Notes: a model not told the origin generated them from the letters alone. 64,000 bases of DNA from VRUE01 sp963728045 (GCA_963728045.1 CAVSIE010000002.1:310001-374000); one strand, 5' to 3'; positions 9,111-17,734 are shown, counted from the first letter of the stretch. Made by a program: numbers and translations.

Positions 9111-9494
9111 ATGAGGGGTGCTGGCCGAGCTGCATTCGTCGCCATCCTGCTCTTGATCGCGGGCACGCTCAACGTCATCTACGGCATCGCTGCGATCGGC
9201 GATGCCAGCTTCTTCGTGGACAACACCCGGTACGTGTTCTCCGGCCTCAGCACCTGGGGCTGGATCACCGTCATTCTGGGAGTCATCCAGCTCTGCGGTG
9301 GATTCTCTCTGCTCGCCGGCAACACGTTCGGGCGGGTCATCGGGCTGGTCGCCGCGTCGCTAGGCGCAATCGGCGCCCTGCTCGCGGTCGGCGGCGCCTT
9401 TCCGTTCTGGTCGCTGGGGATCTTCGCCCTCTGCGTGATCTGCATCCACGGCCTCGTCGTCTACGGCGAGGACGAGCCCGTAAGCCGGGCCTAG
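9111..9494 (+). CDS. DUF7144 family four-helix membrane protein
   Basis: ATG at 9111 follows AGGAAAGGA (9096-9104); the in-frame TTG-type start at 9045 adds only a non-homologous-looking leader. The 127-residue product has four membrane helices with the sequence themes of DUF7144 proteins of actinobacteria: LLIAGTLNVIYGIAAI, YVFSGLSTWGWITVILGVIQL, an LGAIGALLAV helix and FPFWSLGIFALCVICIHGLVVYG. Function is unknown. It is followed by a strong hairpin terminator shared with the convergent SHOCT gene. Confidence 0.88.
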   Translation: MRGAGRAAFVAILLLIAGTLNVIYGIAAIGDASFFVDNTRYVFSGLSTWGWITVILGVIQLCGGFSLLAGNTFGRVIGLVAASLGAIGALLAVGGAFPFWSLGIFALCVICIHGLVVYGEDEPVSRA

Positions 9495-9502
9495 AACGCC
9501 TC

Positions 9503-9536
9503 AGGGGAGCCCGGCCGATGCGGGCTGGGCTCCCCT
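9503..9536. terminator. Bidirectional hairpin terminator
   Basis: AGGGGAGCCC (9503-9512) pairs perfectly with GGGCTCCCCT (9527-9536) across a 14 nt loop. It sits between the convergent DUF7144 and SHOCT genes, starting 8 bp after one stop and ending 8 bp before the other. There is no long T tract, as is common in high-GC actinobacteria. Confidence 0.75.
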
Positions 9537-9544
9537 ATGCAGCC

Positions 9545-9808
9545 CTAGCCGAGCAGCTTGGCCTTCTGGGCGGCGAACTCCTCCTCGGTGAGGATTCCCT
9601 GGCTTTTGAGCTCACCCAGTTCCTTGAGCTGATCGATCGTCGATGCTGCGGCGGGCGGCGGCGGAGCTTGCGCGGCCTGTGGCTGCTGCGGAGGCGCTTC
9701 CTGTTCGGCCCAGCGCTCGCCCTGGCGTTTGGAGACGCGATTGCTGACGGCGGTTGCGGTCCCGGCGACGACCGCGGTCCGCGCGACACCTCGAAGTAGT
9801 CCTGGCAT
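9545..9808 (-). CDS. Small SHOCT-domain protein
   Basis: The 87-residue protein starts with a short hydrophobic Ala/Thr/Val-rich segment (RTAVVAGTATAVSNRV), continues with a Gln/Pro/Ala linker and ends with a SHOCT helix pair (IDQLKELGELKSQGILTEEEFAAQKAKLLG). It lies 18 bp after the DUF6325 gene, an arrangement recurring in actinobacteria, so the two products may work together. No catalytic residues are visible. Confidence 0.85.
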   Translation of the reverse strand: MPGLLRGVARTAVVAGTATAVSNRVSKRQGERWAEQEAPPQQPQAAQAPPPPAAASTIDQLKELGELKSQGILTEEEFAAQKAKLLG

Positions 9809-9826
9809 CGTTCTCTCCTTTGCTGC

Positions 9827-10264
9827 TCAGGCCTCGGCCGCGTCGAGCGCGGCGAGGACGGCTTGGACGGGGATGCGGCCACTGGCGACGAGCTGGCCGC
9901 CGGAGCGGCGCACGGCACTCGCGAAGGGCGCCGCCCAGGTGTTCTCGAAGACGAGCAGGGCGGCCGAGGCGCCGGGCTCCAGCGCCCCGCCGGCCTCGGC
10001 GATGTCGTCGTCGGAGAGCAGCCCGGAGGAGGCGCCCTCGAAGATCGCCAGCTCCGTCACCTCGCCGCCGACGTCGGCGATCTCGAGGCCGGCGACAGAA
10101 CCGTCCTCGGCCTTGGTGATGAAGGTGAGGTCGAGGATCCGGATCAGCCCGCGGTCGACCAAATCGACCAGGTGCGGCGCCACCTCGCCGTTCGGTTGGC
10201 GGCCCGGCCACTCGACGAGGATGTAGTCGATCGGACCCATCTCGTTGAACTCTTCGACGCTCAA
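9827..10264 (-). CDS. DUF6325 family protein
   Basis: The 145-residue acidic protein begins MGPIDYILVEWPG after a short leader and contains LVDLVDRGLIRILDL and ALLVFENTWAAPFASAVRRSGGQLVASGRIP, the segments shared by DUF6325 proteins (related to the DUF1269 stress-associated group). No membrane helix is clear beyond a moderately hydrophobic C-terminal third. It heads a two-gene unit with the SHOCT protein, adjacent to the tRNA-Gly gene. Function unknown. Confidence 0.85.
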   Translation of the reverse strand: MSVEEFNEMGPIDYILVEWPGRQPNGEVAPHLVDLVDRGLIRILDLTFITKAEDGSVAGLEIADVGGEVTELAIFEGASSGLLSDDDIAEAGGALEPGASAALLVFENTWAAPFASAVRRSGGQLVASGRIPVQAVLAALDAAEA

Positions 10265-10365
10265 GCCACTCCCTTCGTCGCGATCAAGTGAGCCGGATGA
10301 CCCGGCTGACGCAGACTAGCCCCTGGGACAGAACACAGCAAAGGTATTCACAGAAGGGCGAAAAA

Positions 10366-10437
<72 letters not shown>

Positions 10438-10503
10438 ACCGGGGGCGGATTCTACGGCCGCAACGACGCGATCGGGAGAGCGCTCTAACTAGAGTCCCTG
10501 GAA

Positions 10504-11037
10504 GTGGGCGCACGCTCCTTCCTCGCCTTCCTCGCGGTGCTGGCCGTAATCGGCCTGCTCGGCTTCGGCCTGCTCAGCAAGGGGGGCGCCGAGGTCGCGG
10601 TCGGCGACCCGGTTCCCGACCGGGAGCTGCCGAGGCTGGGACGCGAGGGGGCCGGCTCGATAGCCGACTACCGCGGGCGCTGGGTGCTGGTCAACCTCTG
10701 GGCGTCCTGGTGCCCCCCCTGCCGCGAGGAGGCGCCGGTCCTGGAGGACTTCCAGCGCCGCTACCGAGACACCGGCGTCACCGTGCTCGGCATCAACGTC
10801 CAAGACAACACCGACGACGCGCTTGCCTTCCTGCGCGAGTTCCCGACCAGCTACCCGCAGCTGCGCTCGACGGGCGACGAGCGCAGCGAAGCCTTCGGCT
10901 CGACCGGCGTCCCGGAGAACTTCCTGGTCGACCCACGCGGCCGGGTGGCGCTGATCCTGCCCGGGCCGGTCGACGACCGCTTCCTGCGCGAGAACGTCAT
11001 GCCACTCATCGATGAGGAGCCTGGGGGGTCGCGATGA
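10504..11037 (+). CDS. ccmG: Thiol:disulfide interchange protein, CcmG/TlpA type
   Basis: The 177-residue protein has an N-terminal membrane anchor (FLAFLAVLAVIGLLGFGLL), then an extracytoplasmic thioredoxin fold with the active site WASWCPPCREE near residue 70 and the cis-proline loop GVPENFLVDPRG. This matches CcmG/DsbE-type reductants that reduce apocytochrome c haem-binding cysteines. The start is GTG at 10504. It overlaps ccmH by 4 nt (ATGA), supporting a role in cytochrome c maturation, though the other ccm genes are not in the window. Confidence 0.92.
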   Translation: MGARSFLAFLAVLAVIGLLGFGLLSKGGAEVAVGDPVPDRELPRLGREGAGSIADYRGRWVLVNLWASWCPPCREEAPVLEDFQRRYRDTGVTVLGINVQDNTDDALAFLREFPTSYPQLRSTGDERSEAFGSTGVPENFLVDPRGRVALILPGPVDDRFLRENVMPLIDEEPGGSR

Positions 11038-11492
11038 GGAGCAGCGTCGTGCTTGCCGCGCTCGCCCTGATCCTGCTGCCGACCCTCGCCCCCGCGGCGC
11101 CGCAGGCGACGCTCGTTGACCTCGAAGACGAGGTGATGTGCCCGATCTGCGGCACGCTGCTCGAGCTCTCCAACGCCCCGCAGGCGGAGCGGCAGAGAGC
11201 GCTGATCAACCGGCTGATCGCCGCCGGCAGGACCAAGGCGCAGATCAAGGACGCTCTCGTCGCCCAGTACGGACGCGAGGTGCTGGCCTTGCCGCGCGGC
11301 TCGGGCTTCGACCTCTCCGCCTACCTGGCGCCGGTGATCGGCTTCGCCGTGGCGCTGGTCGCGCTCGGCTTCGGCGTGGCCCGCTGGCGCCGGGCTGGCG
11401 CCCGGCCGGCGCCTCCCACCAACCAAGCTTCGGGGACCCCGGACGAGGACGCCGAGCGACTCGACGCCGATATCGCCCGTTACGACCTCTGA
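11034..11492 (+). CDS. ccmH: Cytochrome c-type biogenesis protein CcmH
   Basis: The 152-residue protein has a signal peptide (LAALALILLPTLAPAAP), the redox motif MCPICG (CxxC) with the surrounding LEDEVMCP...L.LSNAPQAE, a three-helix bundle with RTKAQIKDALVAQYG, and one C-terminal membrane helix (APVIGFAVALVALGFGV). These features define CcmH/CycL, the apocytochrome c thiol-handling subunit. It is translationally coupled to ccmG (ATGA overlap). Confidence 0.93.
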   Translation: MRSSVVLAALALILLPTLAPAAPQATLVDLEDEVMCPICGTLLELSNAPQAERQRALINRLIAAGRTKAQIKDALVAQYGREVLALPRGSGFDLSAYLAPVIGFAVALVALGFGVARWRRAGARPAPPTNQASGTPDEDAERLDADIARYDL

Positions 11493-11496
11493 GCCG

Positions 11497-12129
11497 CTAG
11501 GCCTGAATCACCAAGCCGTCGACGGGCGCCTTCGGCTTGCGAGGCAGGCCTGAGCTCGGCCCACAGGCCAGAGTCCTGTCGGCGCAGGCGGAGACCGCAA
11601 GCAGAGACGGCACTTCATCGAGCGACGGGCCATCGAGGACGAGCAGATCGTAGGCGCTGCGCAGCTTGGCGACCGCGTGGCGGAAGCCCTCGGAGTCGAG
11701 CAGCGGCAGGCCGTCCTCGACCTGCCCGCCGGCGACCACGCAGGTGAGCGGCGCCACAGCCCGGCCCGATGCCGGGCCGGCGAGGACGAGGGGCTGGAGC
11801 ACCTGCGGCGCCTCGGCCTCCTGGCTCAGGTACTCGCGCAGGCCCGGAGTCGGGGCGAGGCCGACCCTGGGGGCCAGCGAGGGCAGGGCGAGGTCGCACT
11901 CGACCAGGGCTGTGCGACGGCCCTCTGCGGCAGCGACCGTTGCGAGGCCCAACGCAAGCGCCGACTTCGCCTCCACCCCGGTCGCCAGCAACACGCGTGC
12001 GTCGCCCATCGCCTTCAGCAGCCCGTCGAGCGGCGCCAGCTCGGCGCGGCTCAGCGCCCCCGGGCGCACCGACTCTCCTGCCCCCGCGGGGAGCTCCGCC
12101 AGGATCGGGGGGCGGCGGCGGAACATCAC
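11497..12129 (-). CDS. P-loop ATPase-like protein with degenerate Walker A
   Basis: The 210-residue protein resembles the MinD/BY-kinase ATPase core: LLATGVEAKSALALGLATVAAAEGRRTALVECDLALPSL matches the loop-helix-strand order of a deviant Walker A followed by the A' Asp, and YDLLVLDGPSLDEV matches Walker B. However the second loop Gly is Ala and the signature N-terminal Lys is missing, so nucleotide binding may be lost. No membrane helix or tyrosine cluster is seen. Its GTG start overlaps the argS stop by 4 nt (GTGA), so it is translated with argS. Function unknown. Confidence 0.6.
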   Translation of the reverse strand: MMFRRRPPILAELPAGAGESVRPGALSRAELAPLDGLLKAMGDARVLLATGVEAKSALALGLATVAAAEGRRTALVECDLALPSLAPRVGLAPTPGLREYLSQEAEAPQVLQPLVLAGPASGRAVAPLTCVVAGGQVEDGLPLLDSEGFRHAVAKLRSAYDLLVLDGPSLDEVPSLLAVSACADRTLACGPSSGLPRKPKAPVDGLVIQA

Positions 12130-13778
12130 ATCCGCTCTGGGGCGGAGATGCCGAGCAGCCCGAGCGCCTCGGCGATAGTCCGCTTGGCGAGCAGGCAGAG
12201 CGCCAGCCTCGACTCCTCCACCCCCTCGCCCTCGGCGCCGACCACCTTGCAGTCCCGGTAGAAGGCGTGGAAATCGGCCGCGACCGCGGTCGAGTAGGAG
12301 CAGATCCGGTGCGGCGCGCGGCGCGCGGCCGCCTCGCGAACCTCGTCAGGGAACTCGAGCAAGCGCTTGACCAGCGCCCGCTCGGCGGGCTCCAAGCCCG
12401 CAGCGGAGACCTCTGCGTCGACGGGAGCGGCGCTCTCCGCCCTCTCTCCCGCCTTGCGCAGGATGCTGGCGATGCGGGCGTGCGCGTACTGCACGTAGTA
12501 GACGGGGTTGTCGTTCGACTGGCGGCGAGCCAGCTCCAGGTCGAGGTCGACCGTGGTGTCGTGGCTGCGCCAGAGCATGAACCAGCGGGTTGCGTCGGGG
12601 CCGATGTCGTCGAGCAGCTCGTCGAGCGAGACGAAGTCGCCGCTGCGCTTCGACATCTGCGCCCTCTCTCCGCCTTCGACTATGTGGACCAACCGCATGA
12701 TCAGAACCTCGAGGCGCTCGGGGTCGTCGCCGAGGCCGGCGACCACGGCACGCAGTCGCGGCACATAGCCGTGGTGGTCGGCGCCGAAGACGTCGATCAA
12801 CCGCTCGAACCCCCGCTCCAGCTTGTCCCAGTGGTAAGCGACGTCGGCGGCGAGGTAGGTCGGTTCGCCGTTGGCGCGGATCAACACCCGGTCCTTGTCG
12901 TCGCCGAAGGTGGTGGTCCGCAGCCAGAGCGCTTCTTCGCTGCGGTACGTGTGCCCGCTCTCCTCCAGCCGGCCCAGGGCGACCTCGACCTCGCCGCGCT
13001 CGTAGAGCCCGCGCTCCGAGAACCAGGTGTCGAAACGGATGCCGAAGCGGTCGAGCGTGGCTCGCACTTTCTCCACCACCGCCTCCACCCCGCGCCGGCC
13101 GAGGGCCTCGGTGTGGGCGGGGTCCACCCCGGCCGCCGCGAAGCCGGCTGCGAGCTCGGTCACGTACTCGCCCACGTAACCGTCCTCGGGGGGCTCTTCG
13201 CCCCGCATGCGGGCGGCAATCGAGGCGGCGAAGCGCTCGATCTGCCCGCCCGCGTCGTTGACGTAGTACTCGCGCTGGACCTCGTGCCCTACGGCCTCGA
13301 GCAGGCGGACCAAAGCATCGCCGTAGGCGGCGTGGCGGCCGCCACCGACGTGGAGAGGGCCTGTCGGGTTGGCGGAGACGAACTCGACCAGGACGCGCTC
13401 CGGCGACTCGGTCGGCGCCGGGCCGAGCCGCTCGCCCGCGGCCGCAAGACTCGCCATCGCGCGCCGGTACCAGGCATCGGAGAGGAAGAGGTTGACGAAG
13501 CCAGGCCCGGCGACCTCGATTCGCTCGAGGCTGCCGTTGGCGCCCAGCTCACGTTCGAGCTCGCTGCAGAGACGCTCGGCGACCGCGCGCGGACTCTCTC
13601 CGAGGGGAGCGGCGAGCAGCATCGCGGCGTTCGAGCTGTAGTCGCCCAGCTCCGGCTTCGGCGGCCGCTCCAGGGTGGGCTCAGGCCCAGCCGGCTCGCC
13701 GCCCCGCAGGGCCAGCGCGGCGCGGCCAACCGCGGAGCGCAGCTCGGCGATCGGATCGCTTGCTCGCTCCGCGCTCAC
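12126..13778 (-). CDS. argS: Arginyl-tRNA synthetase
   Basis: About 550 residues, class I. The HIGH-type motif is in FVSANPTGPLHVGGGRHAAYGD, KMSKS appears as QMSKRSGDFV, and the C-terminal DALR anticodon domain contains YVQYAHARIASILRKA and ends ALGLLGISAPERM. The N-terminal Add-1 domain carries KPELGDYSSNAAMLLA. GTG at 13778 is preferred; the frame stays open farther upstream but without similarity. The protein ligates arginine to tRNA-Arg in the cytoplasm. It is divergent from the phosphodiesterase gene with 58 bp between starts. Confidence 0.96.
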   Translation of the reverse strand: MSAERASDPIAELRSAVGRAALALRGGEPAGPEPTLERPPKPELGDYSSNAAMLLAAPLGESPRAVAERLCSELERELGANGSLERIEVAGPGFVNLFLSDAWYRRAMASLAAAGERLGPAPTESPERVLVEFVSANPTGPLHVGGGRHAAYGDALVRLLEAVGHEVQREYYVNDAGGQIERFAASIAARMRGEEPPEDGYVGEYVTELAAGFAAAGVDPAHTEALGRRGVEAVVEKVRATLDRFGIRFDTWFSERGLYERGEVEVALGRLEESGHTYRSEEALWLRTTTFGDDKDRVLIRANGEPTYLAADVAYHWDKLERGFERLIDVFGADHHGYVPRLRAVVAGLGDDPERLEVLIMRLVHIVEGGERAQMSKRSGDFVSLDELLDDIGPDATRWFMLWRSHDTTVDLDLELARRQSNDNPVYYVQYAHARIASILRKAGERAESAAPVDAEVSAAGLEPAERALVKRLLEFPDEVREAAARRAPHRICSYSTAVAADFHAFYRDCKVVGAEGEGVEESRLALCLLAKRTIAEALGLLGISAPERM

Positions 13779-13836
13779 GCCTTCATCGTATGGAGGGGAA
13801 CGGGGCCGGTGCCGCCTCGCAAGTACGCTGGCCGCC

Positions 13837-14577
13837 GTGCGCGTCGCGGCGATCGCCGACATCCACTCCAACCTGCCTGCGCTGGAAGCCGTTCTCGAGG
13901 CCGTCGACGCAGCGGGGACCGAGGAGGTCTGGTGCCTGGGAGACGTGGTCGGCTACGGCGCCGATCCCGACGCATGCGCAGACCTCGTCCGCAAGCGCTG
14001 CGCTGTCTGCCTCGCGGGCAACCACGACCTGGCAGTGCTGGGCGAGCTGCGGGTCTCCGCCTTCTCTGAGGCTGCCGCGGCGGGGGTCGCCTGGACCCAG
14101 GAGAACATCGCTTCCCGCACGCTCGAGTTCCTCCGCGACCTGGAGCCGGCGGCCCGGCGCGAGGAGGTCGCCCTGTTCCACGCCTCCCCTCGCGATCCGG
14201 TCTGGGAGTACGTGCTCTCGGCCGAGCAGGCAGAGGCCTGCTTCGAGGTCCAACCGGAGCGGATCGGCCTGATTGGGCACTCGCACGTATCGCTCTTCTT
14301 CACCCAGGCCGACGGGACCGGATCGGGCGAGGTCCGTGGCGCGCGGATGAGCGATGGGGCATTGCTGGACCTCGCGAGCGGCGCCTGGCTGCTCAACCCC
14401 GGCAGCGTCGGCCAGCCGCGCGACGGGGACCCGCGCGCCGCCTGGATGGAGCTCGACACCGAAGCGCTCACTGCCTGCTTCCACCGCGTCCCCTATGACG
14501 TAGACCGTGCCGCCGCGACGATCTCCGCGGCCGGCCTGCCAAGCCGCCTCGCCGACCGCCTCCAGGTCGGGATGTGA
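13837..14577 (+). CDS. Metallophosphoesterase, YfcE/MJ0936-type
   Basis: From GTG 13837 the 246-residue protein shows all calcineurin-like metal motifs in order: DIHSN (residues 7-11), GDVVGYG, GNHD, LFHASP and GHSH. The compact size and the VGYG after the GD motif match single-domain phosphodiesterases of the YfcE/DevT group, which use a two-metal centre. A longer in-frame upstream extension overlaps argS and has no family similarity. Its natural substrate cannot be read from sequence. Confidence 0.9.
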   Translation: MRVAAIADIHSNLPALEAVLEAVDAAGTEEVWCLGDVVGYGADPDACADLVRKRCAVCLAGNHDLAVLGELRVSAFSEAAAAGVAWTQENIASRTLEFLRDLEPAARREEVALFHASPRDPVWEYVLSAEQAEACFEVQPERIGLIGHSHVSLFFTQADGTGSGEVRGARMSDGALLDLASGAWLLNPGSVGQPRDGDPRAAWMELDTEALTACFHRVPYDVDRAAATISAAGLPSRLADRLQVGM

Positions 14578-14640
14578 CCGCGTCCAGGCGTCGAGTGCAG
14601 GGAAAACTCGGCCCATGAGGGGTTGTCTAGACTCGCAACG

Positions 14641-15198
14641 ATGCGCCTACTGACCGCCTTCGGACTCACTTTCGCGCTCGGCATGACCGCTGCCGTGACG
14701 CTCGCCTCCTGCGGAGGAGGAGACGACGCGCAGCTGCTGCCCGGCGCCGACGCGAGGGAGATCACCGCCAACCTCGACGCGGTCGAGCAGCTCGCGAGCG
14801 AAGGCGAGTGCACAGGAGCCGCGGAAGCAGCCGAACAGGTGAGCGCGCAGGTCGAAGCGCTGGAAGGGGTCGACGCAGAGCTTCTGCGGGCGCTCGAGCG
14901 CGGCGCCGCGAGACTGAACGAAGTGGTCGACACCTGCGAGGAAGAGACGACCGAGGAATTCGTCCCGGCGCCGGAGCCGAGCGAAAACGACGACGAGGAC
15001 CAGGAAAAGGAAGAAGAGAAGGAAGAAAAAGAACGCGAACGAGAAGAAGAGAAGACCGAAAAGGAAGAAGAGAAGGAAGCGAAACGGGAAGAAAAAGAAA
15101 GCGAAGAGGAACCTCCGGCGGAAGAAGTGGAACCCCCGGAAGAGCCCTCCGGCGGTATCAGCCCCAGCAGCGAGGTCGAAGAGGGGGACGACGGCTGA
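14641..15198 (+). CDS. Lipoprotein with Glu/Lys-rich coiled-coil tail
   Basis: ATG at 14641 opens a lipoprotein signal peptide with lipobox LASC (Cys near residue 25). Residues 40-100 form a helical domain (ANLDAVEQLASEGECTGAAEAAEQVSAQVEALEG) with two cysteines that could form a disulfide. Residues 105-165 are almost only Glu, Lys, Arg and Asp, predicted to form a long charged helix, followed by a Pro/Ser tail. The stop and the kinase start share TGATG, so the kinase is translationally coupled. It may be an envelope partner or sensor for the kinase; that is inference from coupling only. Confidence 0.8.
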   Translation: MRLLTAFGLTFALGMTAAVTLASCGGGDDAQLLPGADAREITANLDAVEQLASEGECTGAAEAAEQVSAQVEALEGVDAELLRALERGAARLNEVVDTCEEETTEEFVPAPEPSENDDEDQEKEEEKEEKEREREEEKTEKEEEKEAKREEKESEEEPPAEEVEPPEEPSGGISPSSEVEEGDDG

Positions 15199-16421
15199 TG
15201 GAGGCCGGAACGCTCTCGGGCCGCTATGAGATCGGCGACCGGCTCGGCTCGGGCGGGATGTCGAACGTCCATTGCGCCGTCGACCGCACCCTGGAGCGGA
15301 CGGTCGCGGTGAAGATCCTCGCCGAGCACCTCTCCGACGACGAGCGCTTCGTCGCCCGCTTTCGCCGCGAGGCGACCTCGGTCGCGAAGCTGATCCACCC
15401 CAACATCGTCCAGGTCTACGACACCGGGATCGACCGGGGCCGCCACTACATCGTGATGGAGTACGTCGAGGGGCGCTCGGGCGCCCAGATCCTCCAGAAG
15501 CAGGGCCCGTTCGACGCAGAGACCACGGCCGAGGTCGGCGCCCAGGCCTGCGCCGGGCTCGACTACGCGCACCGGCGCGGGATCATCCACCGCGACGTCA
15601 AGCCGGGCAACCTGATGATCACCGGCGGGCCGGTCGGGGGCGGCGAGATGACCCTCAAGCTCACCGACTTCGGGATCGCGCGGGCGATCGAACAGACCCG
15701 GATCACCCAGGTCGGCTCGGTCGTCGGCACCGCCGCCTACCTCGCGCCCGAGCAGGTACGCGGTGAGGAGGCGACGCCGGCCACCGACGTCTACGCGCTG
15801 GGCGTCGTCCTCTACCAGTTCCTCACCGGTCGGCTGCCCTACGAGGGCTCGACCCTGGCCGAGCTGGCGGTGCGCCAGCAGAACGAGCGGCCGCTGGCCC
15901 CCAGCACCTACAACGACGAGGTCTCCGAGACGCTCGGCGCGGCTGTGCTGCGGGCGCTGGAGGGCGACCCGGCGCGACGCTACTCCAGCGCCGCCGAGCT
16001 GGCCGGCGGCCTGACGCTCGGCCTGCGCGGCGAGGACGTGACCCTGCCGCTCGAAGAGGGCGATTCGACGACCCGCGTGCTCGGCGGCGAGACCGCGACG
16101 CGCCGCCTCGACCAGACCGAACCGACCGCCTTCCAACCGCCGCTCTCGCAAACCAGGCGGCCGGCGCCGCGGGCGCAGCGACCGGCAGCGCCACCGCCGG
16201 CGCCGCCTCCCCCGGGACCGAAGAAGCGCAGCGGGTTCTCACGATTCGTCCGCTTCGTCCTGGCCCTGGTGGCCCTTGTCCTCATAGCAGCGGCAGTCGC
16301 CGCTGCGGTCATCTACACCACAGATCAGGCGACCGGCGTGGAAGCAACCGAAGTAGCCGGCGACACCGTCGACCGCGTCGTCGATGAGTTCAAGGAACTC
16401 GTCCAGAAGAACACCGAATAG
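15198..16421 (+). CDS. Membrane Ser/Thr protein kinase, PknB/PrkC type
   Basis: The 407-residue protein contains a complete Hanks kinase domain: glycine loop LGSGGMSNV, VAVK (Lys 39), HRDVKPGN (catalytic Asp 133), DFG (157-159), APEQ (183-186) and the DVYALGVVLYQFLTG helix. An acidic linker and a Pro/Ala-rich segment follow, then one membrane helix (about residues 350-373) and a short external tail without PASTA domains. ATG at 15198 overlaps the lipoprotein stop; the open frame upstream is a shadow. It would phosphorylate cytoplasmic targets, perhaps in response to an envelope signal from its coupled lipoprotein. Confidence 0.95.
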   Translation: MEAGTLSGRYEIGDRLGSGGMSNVHCAVDRTLERTVAVKILAEHLSDDERFVARFRREATSVAKLIHPNIVQVYDTGIDRGRHYIVMEYVEGRSGAQILQKQGPFDAETTAEVGAQACAGLDYAHRRGIIHRDVKPGNLMITGGPVGGGEMTLKLTDFGIARAIEQTRITQVGSVVGTAAYLAPEQVRGEEATPATDVYALGVVLYQFLTGRLPYEGSTLAELAVRQQNERPLAPSTYNDEVSETLGAAVLRALEGDPARRYSSAAELAGGLTLGLRGEDVTLPLEEGDSTTRVLGGETATRRLDQTEPTAFQPPLSQTRRPAPRAQRPAAPPPAPPPPGPKKRSGFSRFVRFVLALVALVLIAAAVAAAVIYTTDQATGVEATEVAGDTVDRVVDEFKELVQKNTE

Positions 16422-16458
16422 GACAACGCTACTCGCGGTGGGTGGCGCCGTAGGGGGT

Positions 16459-16497
16459 ACCGCCCCTGAGGAAGCTTTAGCTACCGGAAGGGGCGGT
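16459..16497. terminator. Hairpin terminator after the kinase gene
   Basis: ACCGCCCCT (16459-16467) pairs with AGGGGCGGT (16489-16497) over a 21 nt loop, and flanking GGGG/CCCC extend the stem. It lies between the kinase stop and the convergent tgt stop and can serve both strands. Confidence 0.65.
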
Positions 16498-16528
16498 GGG
16501 TCCCCTGCGGCGACAGGACCCGCCGCGA

Positions 16529-17734
16529 TTAGCGGCTCATCCAGGGCGGTTTTCCGGCCAGAATTTCATTGGAATACGCATCAAAGGCTCCAGCGATAAT
16601 CGCGTCACGGGCGTGCGCGACCAGCTGCTGCATGTAGGTGAGGTTGTGGAGGCAGAGGAGGCGGACGGCGGTCAGCTCCTCGGCGCGTGAGAGGTAGCTG
16701 ACGTAGTCGCGGTCGTGTCGCTGGCAGGCCGGGCAGGGGCAGCCCTCGACGAGGGGGTTGCGGTCGCCCTCGTGCCCGGCCTTGCGCAGGTCGAGGCGAA
16801 AGCGCCTCTCCGGGTCGGGAACCAGCGCCACGCCGTGGCGGGCGAGTCGGGTGGGGACCGCGCAGTCGAAGACGTCGAGGCCGAGGGCGATGCCGGCGAG
16901 CAGGTCGTCGACCTCGCCGATCCCGAGCAGGTGCTTGGGCGCCTCCTCGGGCAGCAGCGGGGCTGTCAGTCCCAGCACACCGCGCATCTCCTCCTTGTCG
17001 CGGCCGAGCGTGCCGCCGATCGCGATCCCGTCGACGCCGGCCTCGGCGACGGCCTGCGCCGACTCGCGCCGCAGGTCCTCGTGGACTCCGCCCTGGACGA
17101 TGCCGAACACCGCCTGGCGCTCCGGTCCCTCCGCCCCGTGCCACTCGAGGCACCTCCCCAGCCAGCGATGGGTGCGCTCCATCGAGCGGGCGGTGTAGTC
17201 GCGGTCGGCGTGGTATGGCGTGCACTCGTCGAAGACCAGGGCGATGTCGGAGCCGAGCGCTGCCTGCACCTGCATCGAGACCTCCGGCGAGATGAACAGC
17301 TCCGAGCCGTCGCGGTAGGAGCGGAACCGCACCCCCTCCTCGTCGATCGAGACCACCGAGCCGTGATCGCCTCCCGGCCGCCCGCTCCCCTTGACCTCGT
17401 TCGCCACCCCGCCGTGGGCGAGCGAGAACACCTGGAACCCACCCGAATCGGTGATCAGCGCCCGCTCCCACCCCATGAACCCGTGCAGCCCACCGGCGGC
17501 GGCGATCCTCTCCGGCCCCGGTGAGACGAAGAGGTGGTAGGTGTTGCCGAGGATCAGCTCGTAACCGAGCCCGGCGACCTCCTCCGACTCCAGCCCCCGC
17601 ACCGTCCCCTTGGTCGCCAGCGGGATGAAGGCCGGCGTCATGACGGCGCCGTGCGGCGTGTGGAGCACACCGGCCCGAGCGCTTCCGTCCCGCGCCTCGA
17701 TCTCGAACCGCGCTCGGTTCGGATCCGTCCTCAC
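16529..17734 (-). CDS. tgt: tRNA-guanine(34) transglycosylase
   Basis: From GTG 17734 the protein has 401 residues. It contains LGNTYHL, the first catalytic Asp in ITDSGGFQVFSLA, the nucleophile Asp in VFDECTPY, the substrate loop IGGTLGRDKEEM and a zinc site CPCPACQRH with the distal His in LLCLHNL. It exchanges G34 for preQ1 in tRNAs with GUN anticodons on the way to queuosine. The start overlaps the gpmI stop (GTGA), so it is the last gene of the glycolytic operon. The longer open frame upstream is a shadow of gpmI. Confidence 0.96.
   Translation of the reverse strand: MRTDPNRARFEIEARDGSARAGVLHTPHGAVMTPAFIPLATKGTVRGLESEEVAGLGYELILGNTYHLFVSPGPERIAAAGGLHGFMGWERALITDSGGFQVFSLAHGGVANEVKGSGRPGGDHGSVVSIDEEGVRFRSYRDGSELFISPEVSMQVQAALGSDIALVFDECTPYHADRDYTARSMERTHRWLGRCLEWHGAEGPERQAVFGIVQGGVHEDLRRESAQAVAEAGVDGIAIGGTLGRDKEEMRGVLGLTAPLLPEEAPKHLLGIGEVDDLLAGIALGLDVFDCAVPTRLARHGVALVPDPERRFRLDLRKAGHEGDRNPLVEGCPCPACQRHDRDYVSYLSRAEELTAVRLLCLHNLTYMQQLVAHARDAIIAGAFDAYSNEILAGKPPWMSR

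Noticed and set aside
11769..14069. 766-codon plus-strand open frame over argS
   Set aside because: Antisense to argS motifs; no recognisable domain.
14808..15197. Long Arg-rich open frame upstream of the kinase in the kinase frame
   Set aside because: It is a shadow of the Glu/Lys-rich lipoprotein gene; the kinase domain and coupling place the start at 15198.
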